A stretch of DNA of 64,000 bases from Bradyrhizobium sp. ISRA464 (GTDB lineage: Bacteria > Pseudomonadota > Alphaproteobacteria > Rhizobiales > Xanthobacteraceae): contig NZ_CP094526.1 of the NCBI RefSeq assembly GCF_029910095.1, positions 1,674,001 to 1,738,000 of the forward strand. The letters are read 5' to 3'. Every line of letters starts with the position of its first letter. Positions within the stretch are counted from its first letter, which is position 1. The position numbers and the translations under genes are program-made. The notes beneath the pieces were generated by a model. It was not told where the DNA came from and did no database searches. It was given only the letters and a program-made list of their open reading frames with translations. Positions 18,231 through 25,906 of this stretch are shown here, one piece after another.

Positions 18231-19349
18231 TTACGCCTGTCGAGGTGGCATGAGCTCGCGATTGATTGCCCAAATGAAGGCGGATAGCTCTCGGGCAATC
18301 GCCGTGACGATTACGGTTCGCCGCTTGCCCTTCCGCTCGAGTGAGCGGAAGCGTCCGCACAATCTGGTTTGCGCTTTCCACGCAATCTCTCGCGCGCGTC
18401 TCGGTGCGGCCTCCACCTTTGGCTGCTTGTCTCGGCTCACGCGCGGCGGATATCGATAGCTCCAGGCCGCCTCCACAAGAATACGTCGCGCCCGCCCATT
18501 ACCGGCTTTGGTGATGCCGCCTCGCTTGACCTTGTCACCAGTCGAGTTTTCCGTGGGCACCAGACCCAGATAGCCCATCAGCTCGCGCGGATTTTGAAAG
18601 CGGGAGAGATCACCGATCTCGGCCAGCACCCCCACAGCCGCAATGAGATCAATCCCCCGCATCGCCTGCAGGGCCGCGACAACCTCGGCAAGCGACCACT
18701 CGGCCACCACCTCGCGGATGGCATCCTCCAAACGCTCCATCCGCTCACTTTCCTGGCGTATCCCCTCAAGTAACTCTTCGAATGCGATGCGCTGCTCGCG
18801 ATGCTCGAGCTTCTGCGACATCAGCCATCTCATGTGGGCTGGTCCCCACGTTGTCTTGCCCGGATAGATGCGTCCCAGCCGCAGCATCAATGACGAGATC
18901 TGTTGACGCTTGCCCTGGAGGTCCTTCTTTACTGCCTGACGGGCGCGCGAGAGATCGCGCATAGCCTCATGGCGCTCGTCCGGCACCCACACCGCGGTGA
19001 GCTCGCCCGCGCGCAACAGCTTGGCGAGGCTTACCGCATCGCGCCGGTTCGTCTTCACTCGATCGCCGGCCTTCTTCGGAACGAGCGAGGGAGCCACCAC
19101 CAGGCAGTCATGGCCGAGGCTCTTGAGCAGTCTGTAGAGGCCATATCCTGTCGGCCCTGCTTCGTAGCAAAATGTCAGATGACAGCATTTCGCTGCAAGC
19201 TTTGCCACCAGCTTTCGGATCGTTGCCTCCGTGGCAGAAAACTCCCCGAGATATCGTACCTCGCCGCCACGGCCGCCTTCGGCAATGGCTATTGCATTGC
19301 GCGATTTTGACGTATCGATTCCGACAAAGACCTCGGTATGATGACCCAC
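18231..19349 (-). CDS. IS110-family transposase (copy B, different element)
   Basis: With a GTG start at 19349 the product is 372 residues. The start is chosen because AAGGAGG lies 7 nt upstream and the protein then begins VGHHTEVFVGIDTSKS as in relatives. Motifs: FVGIDTSKSRNAIAIA (Asp), FCYEAGPTGYGLY (Glu), KTNRRDAVSLAKLLRAGELT (Asp), and the C-terminal MRGIDLIAAVGVLAEIGDLS with LMGYLGLVPTENSTGDK and GGITKAGNGRARR. It belongs to a different IS110 branch from copy A. The frame is intact and continues upstream to 19409 without family-like sequence. Confidence 0.92.
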   Translation of the reverse strand: MGHHTEVFVGIDTSKSRNAIAIAEGGRGGEVRYLGEFSATEATIRKLVAKLAAKCCHLTFCYEAGPTGYGLYRLLKSLGHDCLVVAPSLVPKKAGDRVKTNRRDAVSLAKLLRAGELTAVWVPDERHEAMRDLSRARQAVKKDLQGKRQQISSLMLRLGRIYPGKTTWGPAHMRWLMSQKLEHREQRIAFEELLEGIRQESERMERLEDAIREVVAEWSLAEVVAALQAMRGIDLIAAVGVLAEIGDLSRFQNPRELMGYLGLVPTENSTGDKVKRGGITKAGNGRARRILVEAAWSYRYPPRVSRDKQPKVEAAPRRAREIAWKAQTRLCGRFRSLERKGKRRTVIVTAIARELSAFIWAINRELMPPRQA

Positions 19350-19525
19350 GACTCGCCCTCCTTGTTTGAGGCTCTGCCCGGTCCATCCAGGCAACCCTCG
19401 TCGCAACATCGAAGGTGAGTCGCCTCATTTTGTGGAGGGGACATACAGTCTAGCCCACATTTGACCTTCTCGTAGTGGTAGCTACGATCACCTTCTGCGA
19501 TCAGTCCTCGACAAGGCAAGACAGT

Positions 19526-19825
19526 ATGACGAAAAGCGAAAGGTCGTTGCTGATTGCCATAGTCGGATTGTTCTTTTGCGGATTTAACGCAAGCGCCCGT
19601 GAAGATATGATTGCGGACTGGCAAATCGAACTATTTAAGTCTTGTCAGAAGACTGCCGCGCCTAGCGTTGGCATGACCGAGGCGGAGGTGCTGGTGTCAT
19701 GTTGGGGTAAGCCCAAAATGATCGCAGGTGTAAACCCAGCCGGTGAAAGTCAGTGGAACTATCGACAGGGCTTTCTTTATTTAAAGGATGGCAAGGTGAC
19801 GCGGGTTCTCACTTGGCGATACTGA
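19526..19825 (+). CDS. Small exported protein with DUF2845/BamE-like domain
   Basis: From the ATG at 19526 a 99-residue protein. MTKSERSLLIAIVGLFFCGF and ASA form a signal peptide, likely cleaved after NASA. The mature part has VGMTEAEVLVSCWGKPKMI followed by ESQWNYRQGFLYLKDGKVTR, the pattern of the SmpA/BamE and DUF2845 folds (a helix, then an antiparallel sheet ending in a K-V-T-x-V strand). A periplasmic role is likely; function unknown. It is wedged between an IS110 and an IS91 element, and its codon use is AT-richer than the surroundings, so it looks like acquired cargo. Confidence 0.75.
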   Translation: MTKSERSLLIAIVGLFFCGFNASAREDMIADWQIELFKSCQKTAAPSVGMTEAEVLVSCWGKPKMIAGVNPAGESQWNYRQGFLYLKDGKVTRVLTWRY

Positions 19826-19895
19826 CGTTGGGCGAAGCTTTACCGTCTAACTTCAAACTGAGTATCATGTTGACCGCACTTCAAGTGTCTGCATG

Positions 19896-20236
19896 TGTGA
19901 AGGGTTTCGGATGCCGGCCGTTTGAGGGACAGCGCCGCGCATTCGGCGGCCGGCGTCCGAAAGCCTCCAAGGGAGGAAACCGCGGGTAAGGGAACGTAAG
20001 GCTGTGCGGCCGGGACTATGGGGATTTGAGCGCCGCGGGCGAGATGGCTGATTTGAATCGAGCCGATGCAGCGGGTTGTTCGACGGTTGAGCGGCTGACG
20101 AACGGGCCACGGGTGGCATCGAACTCCATAATTTGTCCGTCGATTTGCGACGGCTGGGGGAAATCTGAGCGCGCTCTGCCGTGGCCGGTCGAGAGCCAGC
20201 GGGCACGACGAGCAGATTTGCAGGATTGAGACGTGA
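19896..20236. other. Non-coding IS91 end shared by both copies
   Basis: 341 bp between the element boundary and the transposase stop. Nothing protein-coding is convincing. It contains several dyads (for example GCCGGCCG ... CGGCCGGC near 19913-19955) suited to the replication origin or terminus of a rolling-circle element. The same sequence is at 63582-63922. Confidence 0.6.
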
Positions 20237-21427
20237 TCATGAGGTGTCGATCCTGATGCGGTTCATTGGAGCTGTCGGCCGATGCCGCGGCGTTGCACCG
20301 CGCGCGAAAACCTCGATGACGATCATGCAGCCGCCACAGCATGGACAGCTCGGCTTGCTGGGATCGGCGGTAGGCTGGCCTTCAGGTTTTGCAGCGGCGA
20401 GCAGCTCACGGGCGCGTGCGACGTTGGCGGCACAAGCGCCTTTGGCGAACAGGCCGTAGTGGCGGATGCGATGCAAGCCTTTTGGCAGCACGTGGATGAG
20501 GAAGCGGCGGATGAACTCATCTGTGGCGAGCGTCATCTGCTTGTATCGATCGCGGCCCTCGATGCGGTAGTCCTTCCACTTGAAGGTGACGCCGCCCTCG
20601 TCGCAGGCGATCAATCGGCTGTTGGCGATGGCCACGCGATGGGTGTAGCGCGACAGATAGGCCGGCACCGCCTCAGGGCCGCCGAACGGCCGCTTTGAAT
20701 AGACGACCCACTCGGCCGTGCGCAGCGGGGCGAGATGAGTCGCGAAGGATTGCGCCTCGGCGAGATGGGCGTGGTCGCCGAAGAAGCTGAGGCGGCCGGC
20801 TTGGTGGGCGGCGACAAGCTTCTCCAGGAACAGTCGCCGGAACAGGCGGGAGAGCACGCGCACGGACAGGAAGAAGCCCGGCCGGCACGACACCCAGCGC
20901 TGGCCGTCGGACGAGATGCCGCCGCCCGGCACGATCATGTGCACGTGGGGGTGATGGGTCAGCGCCGAACCCCAGGTGTGCAGCACGGAGGTGACGCCGA
21001 TCCGCCCACCCAGATGCTTCGGATCGGCGGCGATCGTCAGCATGGTCTCGGCCGAGACCTTGAACAGCAGATCGTAGACCACGGCCTTGTTCTGGTAGGC
21101 GATGTCGGCGATGGCCGCCGGCAGCGTGAACACGACGTGATAGTACGGCACCGGCAACAGCTCGGCCTCGCGGTCGGCAAGCCAGTCCTTCGCGGCGGCG
21201 CCCTGGCACTTCGGGCAGTGCCGGTTGCGGCAGGAGTTGTAGGCGATCGTGGTATAAGCGCAGTCCGCGCAGCGCGCGACGTGGCCCCCGAGGGCCGCCG
21301 TGCGGCAGCGCTCGATCGCCGACATCACCTTCATCTGGTCGAGGCTGATATGACCGGCATGGGCTTGACGCCATGCTAGGCCATGGCTGCGGAAGATATC
21401 CGCAACCTCCAAAGCCGGGCGCGACAT
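20237..21427 (-). CDS. IS91-family rolling-circle transposase
   Basis: A 396-residue Y2-type transposase. A zinc-binding N-terminal region shows HVARCADCAYTTIAYNSCRN followed by RHCPKCQG. The HHPHVHMIVPGGG sequence is the metal-binding His motif of HUH relaxases, and YLSRYTHRVAIANSRL carries the tyrosine region. The C-terminus has a CPCCGG zinc knuckle. It nicks and transfers single strands by rolling-circle transposition. The frame is intact. Confidence 0.93.
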   Translation of the reverse strand: MSRPALEVADIFRSHGLAWRQAHAGHISLDQMKVMSAIERCRTAALGGHVARCADCAYTTIAYNSCRNRHCPKCQGAAAKDWLADREAELLPVPYYHVVFTLPAAIADIAYQNKAVVYDLLFKVSAETMLTIAADPKHLGGRIGVTSVLHTWGSALTHHPHVHMIVPGGGISSDGQRWVSCRPGFFLSVRVLSRLFRRLFLEKLVAAHQAGRLSFFGDHAHLAEAQSFATHLAPLRTAEWVVYSKRPFGGPEAVPAYLSRYTHRVAIANSRLIACDEGGVTFKWKDYRIEGRDRYKQMTLATDEFIRRFLIHVLPKGLHRIRHYGLFAKGACAANVARARELLAAAKPEGQPTADPSKPSCPCCGGCMIVIEVFARGATPRHRPTAPMNRIRIDTS

Positions 21428-21441
21428 GCGCGGCCTGCGCG

Positions 21442-22320
21442 TCAGGCAGGCGGCTCGTCTCGCTTGGCGCGGAGCGGGGTGAGGTGATCCAGCGGGCTCA
21501 TGACCTCGCGGATGGTGTTGGTGGCGACGCGGGTATAGAGCGCCGTGGTCTCGAGCTTGGCGTGGCCCAACAGGACCTGGATCACCCGAATATCAATGTT
21601 CTGCTCGAGCAGGTGGGTCGCGAAGCTGTGGCGCAGGGTGTGCGGCGTCACCCGCTTGGCGATCTCGGCCATGTGGGCCGCCGCGTGGCAGGCGCGCGTG
21701 AGCTGGCGCGTCGTCATCGGGCTGGCCGGCTTCAGTCCCGGAAACAGCCAGCCCTGCGGGCGGGAAATGCGGTACCAATCGCGCAGAAGTTCGAGCAGCA
21801 CAGGGGAAAGCATCGCGTGGCGATCCTTGCGGCCTTTGCCCTGCTCGACGCGCAGCATCATGCGTTCGGAATCGATGTCGGATACCTTCAACGCGACGAC
21901 CTCAGAGACACGCAACCCTGCACCGTAAGCGACACTGAGCGCCGCCTTGTATTTGATGCTCGGCGCCGCCTCCAGAAAGCGCGCAACCTCTTCCGGGCTG
22001 AGAACAACCGGAACCTTGCGTGGCTCGTGCATGAACGACAGGTGCTTGGCAAGCTCGGGCCGATCGAGCGTCACATTGAAGAAGAACCGCAGCGCCGAGA
22101 CGGTGGCGTTGATCTTTGGCGCGCCGGCGCCGTTCGACGCCAGATGCAGCCGAAAGCCGCGCACGTCCTCCGACTGGGCCAGGTCGGGCGAGCGGCCGAG
22201 GAATACCGCGAAGTCCTTGACCCTTTGCACGTAGTCGTGTTGGGTCTTGGGCGCGAACTTGCGGATCGCCATGTCTTCGATCATGCGCTGGCGCAACGGA
22301 CTGATGGCCTGCTTGGTCAT
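21442..22320 (-). CDS. Tyrosine recombinase of the IS91-family element
   Basis: From the ATG at 22320 a 292-residue integrase/XerD-like protein. A SAM-like N-terminal domain (KFAPKTQHDYVQRVKDFAVF) is followed by the catalytic domain: first Arg in AYGAGLRVSEVVALK, H-x-x-R in VTPHTLRHSFATHLLE, GHAKLETTALYTRV with the second His and the nucleophile Tyr. Elements of this IS91 branch carry such a recombinase next to the transposase; its role in transposition is not settled. It lies upstream of and in the same direction as the transposase. Confidence 0.9.
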   Translation of the reverse strand: MTKQAISPLRQRMIEDMAIRKFAPKTQHDYVQRVKDFAVFLGRSPDLAQSEDVRGFRLHLASNGAGAPKINATVSALRFFFNVTLDRPELAKHLSFMHEPRKVPVVLSPEEVARFLEAAPSIKYKAALSVAYGAGLRVSEVVALKVSDIDSERMMLRVEQGKGRKDRHAMLSPVLLELLRDWYRISRPQGWLFPGLKPASPMTTRQLTRACHAAAHMAEIAKRVTPHTLRHSFATHLLEQNIDIRVIQVLLGHAKLETTALYTRVATNTIREVMSPLDHLTPLRAKRDEPPA

Positions 22321-22330
22321 TGGGGATGCT

Positions 22331-22373
22331 CCTGTTTTGAGTGAAGGTTGCGAACCCCTCATCTCAAAACAGG
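22331..22373. repeat. 11-bp perfect dyad before the IS91 recombinase gene
   Basis: CCTGTTTTGAG at 22331-22341 and CTCAAAACAGG at 22363-22373, separated by 21 nt. It starts 10 nt upstream of the recombinase ATG, so it may be a regulatory hairpin or the element's terminus. Confidence 0.6.
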
Positions 22374-22527
22374 ACGCCCCGTCGCGCTATCGTCTTGGCT
22401 GCGTCGCCAGCCCCAGCGCCCTACCGCGTGAGCGGTTTAGTCCTATGGCCCTTAGCCGACATGACCAAGAACGCCTCTTTTGTCCGCTTCCAGAGGCTAA
22501 TGCGGGACATTCCTCGGCATCACTTTG

Positions 22528-22560
22528 CAAAAACAAAAAGCCGGCGTTGCCGCCGGCTTT
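22528..22560 (-). terminator. Intrinsic terminator of rpoH
   Basis: Minus strand: AAGCCGGCG, loop GCAA, CGCCGGCTT, then TTTGTTTTTGC, 28 bp after the rpoH stop. It is almost the same sequence as the terminator at 15419-15450, including the flanking ACAGA and ACGAAAG. Confidence 0.9.
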
Positions 22561-22587
22561 CGTATCTGTTGGCTTGTGGCGGCGCGC

Positions 22588-23484
22588 TTAGTGCGCGGCC
22601 TCCAGAGCTGCTTCCTGCTTGGCGATCGTGCCCTTGACGGCCGACTGCACCTTTTCAAAGGCGCGGACCTCGATCTGCCGCACCCGCTCGCGCGACACGC
22701 CGAACTCGGCGGCAAGGTCTTCCAGCGTCATCGGCTCGTCCGCCAGGCGCCGCGCCTCGAAGATGCGGCGTTCGCGCGGGTTGAGCACGCCGATCGCACC
22801 GTTCAGGGCCTGCCGGCGATGATCGAACTCCTCGCTCTCGGCCATCATGGCCTCGGCGTTGGGTGAGTTGTCGACCAGCCAGTCCTGCCATTCGCCGGCT
22901 TCGCCGTCGTCGCGGATCGGGGCGTTGAGCGAGGCGTCGCCGCCGAGGCGGCGGTTCATCTCGATCACGTCCTGATCGGTCACGCCGAGGCGCTTGGCAA
23001 TCAGCTTCACCTGGTCGGGGTGGAGGTCACCCTCTTCCAGAGCGGAGATCTTGCTCTTCGCCTTGCGCAGGTTGAAGAACAGCTTCTTCTGGTTTGCGGT
23101 GGTGCCCATCTTCACGAGCGACCAGGATCGCAGGATGTACTCTTGTATCGACGCCTTGATCCACCACATGGCGTAGGTGGCGAGACGGAAGCCCTTCTCG
23201 GGCTCGAATCGCTTCACCGCCTGCATCAGGCCGACATTGCCTTCCGAGACGACCTCGGAGATCGGCAGACCGTAGCCGCGATAGCCCATGGCGATCTTGG
23301 CCACGAGCCTGAGGTGGCTGGTGACAAGCTTATGCGCCGCGTCGCGATCGTCATGCTCGCGCCAACGCTTGGCGAGCATGTACTCCTGCTGGGGTTCCAG
23401 CATGGGGAACTTGCGGATCTCGGCAAGGTATCGAGAAAGACCGGATTCTCCGTTGAGAACCGGTAACGTAGCTGTACGGGCCAT
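22588..23484 (-). CDS. rpoH: Heat-shock sigma factor RpoH (sigma-32)
   Basis: From the ATG at 23484 a 298-residue sigma factor. The start residues (LSRYLAEIRKFPMLEPQQEY) are region 1.2; region 2 shows SHLRLVAKIAMGYRGYGLPI and YAMWWIKASIQEYILRSWSL; the RpoH box lies in MGTTANQKKLFFNLRKAKSK; region 4.2 is LAAEFGVSRERVRQIEVRAF. It directs transcription of chaperone and protease genes on heat or misfolding stress. Alphaproteobacteria often have several rpoH genes; this is one of them. The frame is open further upstream, but MARTATLPVLNG is the usual start. Confidence 0.95.
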   Translation of the reverse strand: MARTATLPVLNGESGLSRYLAEIRKFPMLEPQQEYMLAKRWREHDDRDAAHKLVTSHLRLVAKIAMGYRGYGLPISEVVSEGNVGLMQAVKRFEPEKGFRLATYAMWWIKASIQEYILRSWSLVKMGTTANQKKLFFNLRKAKSKISALEEGDLHPDQVKLIAKRLGVTDQDVIEMNRRLGGDASLNAPIRDDGEAGEWQDWLVDNSPNAEAMMAESEEFDHRRQALNGAIGVLNPRERRIFEARRLADEPMTLEDLAAEFGVSRERVRQIEVRAFEKVQSAVKGTIAKQEAALEAAH

Positions 23485-23701
23485 TACTTGCGCCCTCCAG
23501 TGGTTCAGGCCCCCGATAGCGGCGAGCCCGGCAGGTGGCCGCTGGGTTAAAGCCGGCCATGCTGCGATGTTCCGCGTTGGATATTCAACGCAGGTGCAAC
23601 ATACACCAAATTGTCCGTGATAGGGAAGGATTGCTGACGTCACGTCCCCGTGTGCCAGCTATAACCTGCTGTCATGACTGGATTTTTTTGCAGAGGGTGC
23701 G

Positions 23702-24715
23702 TCATACCGCCGCTTCCAGCGCCCGCCGCAGGAGAAGCATGTCCTCCGGCAGAGGCGTCTCCCAATGCAAAAATTCCCCGGTTCGCGGGTGTTCCAAAGC
23801 CAAGAGATAGGCATGCAGCGCCTGCCGGTCCAGGGCGGTCAGCGCCGCCCGCGCCTCGGGACCGAGGTGTCCGGCCTTGGTCTTGAAATGGGGGCCGTAA
23901 ACCGCGTCCCCCAGCAGGGGGTGCCCGATATGGGCGAGGTGTACCCGGATCTGATGGGTTCGTCCGGTCTCGAGCTGGCAGGCCAGCAGCGAAGCGACCG
24001 GCTTGCCGTCGCGCCCCGCGAAGCTCTGCTGCAGCTCGAAATGGGTAATCGCCTCGCGGCCGCCCTGGCGCACTGCCATTTTCTCGCGGGCATGCGGGTG
24101 ACGGTCGATCGGAGCGTCGATGGTGCCGTGAGGCCGGCTCGGCACGCCCCAGGCGAACGCCATGTAGCCGCGCCGCATCGGCCCGGTGCGACCGTGGTCG
24201 GCGAACTGCGCGGTCAACGATTGATGCGCCTGGTCGTTCTTGGCGACGACCATCAGCCCCGTCGTGTCCTTGTCGAGGCGGTGCACGATGCCCGGTCGCT
24301 TGACGCCGCCGATACCGGACAGGCTGGTGCCGCAATGGGCGATCAGCGCATTGACCAGCGTTCCCGTGGCGTGGCCGGCTGCGGGGTGCACGACGAGGCC
24401 CTTCGGCTTGTCGATGACGATGATGTCGTCGTCCTCGAACACGATGTCGAGCGCGATGTCCTCGGCCTGAGGCTCGGCCGGGACCGCCTCCGGAACGTCG
24501 ATTATGATCGTATCGCCCTTGGCGACATGATAAGCAGGGTCGCGGACGGCGGCGTCCTTGACGGTCACAGAACCGGCGAGGATCAGCGCCTTCAGCCGGG
24601 ACCGCGACAGCTCGGGGGTGCGCTGCGCCAGCACGCGGTCAAGCCGCGCCGAGCCCTCGTCGCCCGCGACGATGACCTCCAGCTTCCGACCGCCATTCGA
24701 AGAGACCTGTTGCAA
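23702..24715 (-). CDS. RluA/RluD-family 23S rRNA pseudouridine synthase
   Basis: Taking the TTG at 24715 as start gives about 337 residues; AAGG lies 7 nt upstream, and no ATG is available near the family-like start. An S4 RNA-binding domain (ARLDRVLAQRTPELSRSRLK) is followed by the catalytic domain with GIVHRLDKDTTGLMVVAKND, where the Asp of HRLDKDT is the nucleophile, and ETGRTHQIRVHLAHIGHPLL. Likely modifies uridines of helix 69 of 23S rRNA if it is RluD. It is divergent from the next gene, with only 14 bp between start codons. Confidence 0.88.
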   Translation of the reverse strand: MQQVSSNGGRKLEVIVAGDEGSARLDRVLAQRTPELSRSRLKALILAGSVTVKDAAVRDPAYHVAKGDTIIIDVPEAVPAEPQAEDIALDIVFEDDDIIVIDKPKGLVVHPAAGHATGTLVNALIAHCGTSLSGIGGVKRPGIVHRLDKDTTGLMVVAKNDQAHQSLTAQFADHGRTGPMRRGYMAFAWGVPSRPHGTIDAPIDRHPHAREKMAVRQGGREAITHFELQQSFAGRDGKPVASLLACQLETGRTHQIRVHLAHIGHPLLGDAVYGPHFKTKAGHLGPEARAALTALDRQALHAYLLALEHPRTGEFLHWETPLPEDMLLLRRALEAAV

Positions 24716-24729
24716 AGAAGAGCCTTGTG

Positions 24730-25065
24730 ATGACCGACACCGCCGTGACTGAACCGACCCCCGAGCAGGCCGCACTGATTGCGCGGGTGCGGCGGATGAT
24801 GCTGATCGCGGGCCTGACCTCGGCACTGGCCGTGGCCGTCGTGTTGATTGCCATCGGCTACCGCCTTTATCGCGGCGAGGGAAGCCCCGTATCCGTATCC
24901 GATGTCACCGCTGCGCTGCCGAAAGGCGCCCGGATCGTCTCCACCGGCGTTGCCGGCGAACGGTTGGTCGTGACGCTTGATATAGGCGGCACCACCGAGA
25001 TCCGCACATTTGATGCAAAGACGCTGAAACCTGTCGGCAGGCTGACCTTCGTCGCCGAACCTTGA
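24730..25065 (+). CDS. Single-pass membrane protein (DUF6476-like)
   Basis: A 111-residue protein: a short charged N-terminus, one membrane segment (MMLIAGLTSALAVAVVLIAI, residues ~23-42), then a ~65-residue periplasmic domain of beta character (SVSDVTAALPKGARIVSTGV and GERLVVTLDIGGTTEIRTFD). It resembles the small alphaproteobacterial family DUF6476. Next to rluD-type genes in related genomes as far as I recall. Function unknown. A GTG directly before the ATG is an alternative start. Confidence 0.75.
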   Translation: MTDTAVTEPTPEQAALIARVRRMMLIAGLTSALAVAVVLIAIGYRLYRGEGSPVSVSDVTAALPKGARIVSTGVAGERLVVTLDIGGTTEIRTFDAKTLKPVGRLTFVAEP

Positions 25066-25191
25066 GCGAGGCGTTCGCGAGCGGCCGGCAATCGATCAAC
25101 CAGAAGCTGCATAGAATTTTTGCACCTGCGTTGTCACATCTAGAACGTGTGCCGCCATCTTTTCGGCCGAGTTGCACGTTCAGCTTGTGTC

Positions 25192-25839
25192 ATGTCGGAG
25201 TCCAATCCCAACGCTTCCGTCGAGCAAATCGGTGATTCCGAACCGGCCGCTTGTTGCGTAGACCGGACACGTCGCTCGCTGCTCCTGACGGCACTGGCGA
25301 GTTGCACCTGTCTTGCGGCGATCGAACCTGCCGCGGCGGACGATGAGCAGCCCGGTGCCAGTGAACGACCGCAAAAGGCCGACGTGCTGGTGCGCGCCGA
25401 AGGCGACAAGGCGGGTGAAATCATCAAGGCGGATGATTTGACGCTCGGCGGACCGCCGGTCCGCGCCTGGCCGAAGGATCCAAAAAGCTCCGTCGTCCGC
25501 AACGGCTCGCGGCTGAACGAGGTCGTGCTCGTCAAGCTCGATCCGAATGAACTGGACGACGCCACGCGCGCCCGCGCTTCCGATGGCATCGTCTGCTACT
25601 CCATCATCTGCTCGCATGCCGGATGTCCGATCACCGCCTGGGTGAAGCAAGAGCAGGGCGACAAGAACGTCCTCAAATGTCTCTGTCACAACTCCGAATA
25701 TGATCCGCGGCAGAATGCGCAGGTGGTGTTCGGGCCGGCGCCACGGCGCCTTGCGGCGTTGCCGGTGACGGTCGCCGACGGCGCCATCACGGTCGCAGCA
25801 CCGTTCATTGGAAAGGTGGGTGTCCAACAGGGAGGATGA
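25192..25839 (+). CDS. Tat-type exported Rieske [2Fe-2S] protein
   Basis: From the ATG at 25192 a 215-residue protein. TRRSLLLTALASCTCLAA near residue 32 has a twin arginine before a hydrophobic stretch, a Tat-like signal. The Rieske cluster motifs are complete: CSHAGC (Cys and His ligands plus disulfide Cys) and, about 17 residues on, CLCHNS with the second pair. The PAPRRLAALPV strand closes the Rieske fold. 67 bp upstream of a quinoprotein dehydrogenase in the same direction, it may take electrons from that enzyme; Rieske proteins are usual in cytochrome bc1 or oxygenases, and none of those genes are here. Confidence 0.88.
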   Translation: MSESNPNASVEQIGDSEPAACCVDRTRRSLLLTALASCTCLAAIEPAAADDEQPGASERPQKADVLVRAEGDKAGEIIKADDLTLGGPPVRAWPKDPKSSVVRNGSRLNEVVLVKLDPNELDDATRARASDGIVCYSIICSHAGCPITAWVKQEQGDKNVLKCLCHNSEYDPRQNAQVVFGPAPRRLAALPVTVADGAITVAAPFIGKVGVQQGG

Positions 25840-25906
25840 GGCCGAATCCGGGATTTCTGCACGACCTAAACTGAAAAAATAAAACGGAGCAGGGAGGTAG
25901 CATCTC

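Larger units (their letters stand above)
19896..22373 (-). mobile_element. IS91-family insertion sequence, complete copy (right end approximate)
   Basis: Two minus-strand genes, a tyrosine recombinase then a Y2-type rolling-circle transposase, 14 bp apart. The left boundary is set by comparison with the second copy: identity starts at TGTGAAGGG (19896 here, 63582 there) with different flanks (GCATG here, CCTTC there). No target duplication or terminal inverted repeat is expected for this family. The right end is not fixed; an 11-bp dyad at 22331-22373 lies just before the recombinase start and may be part of the terminus. Confidence 0.8.
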
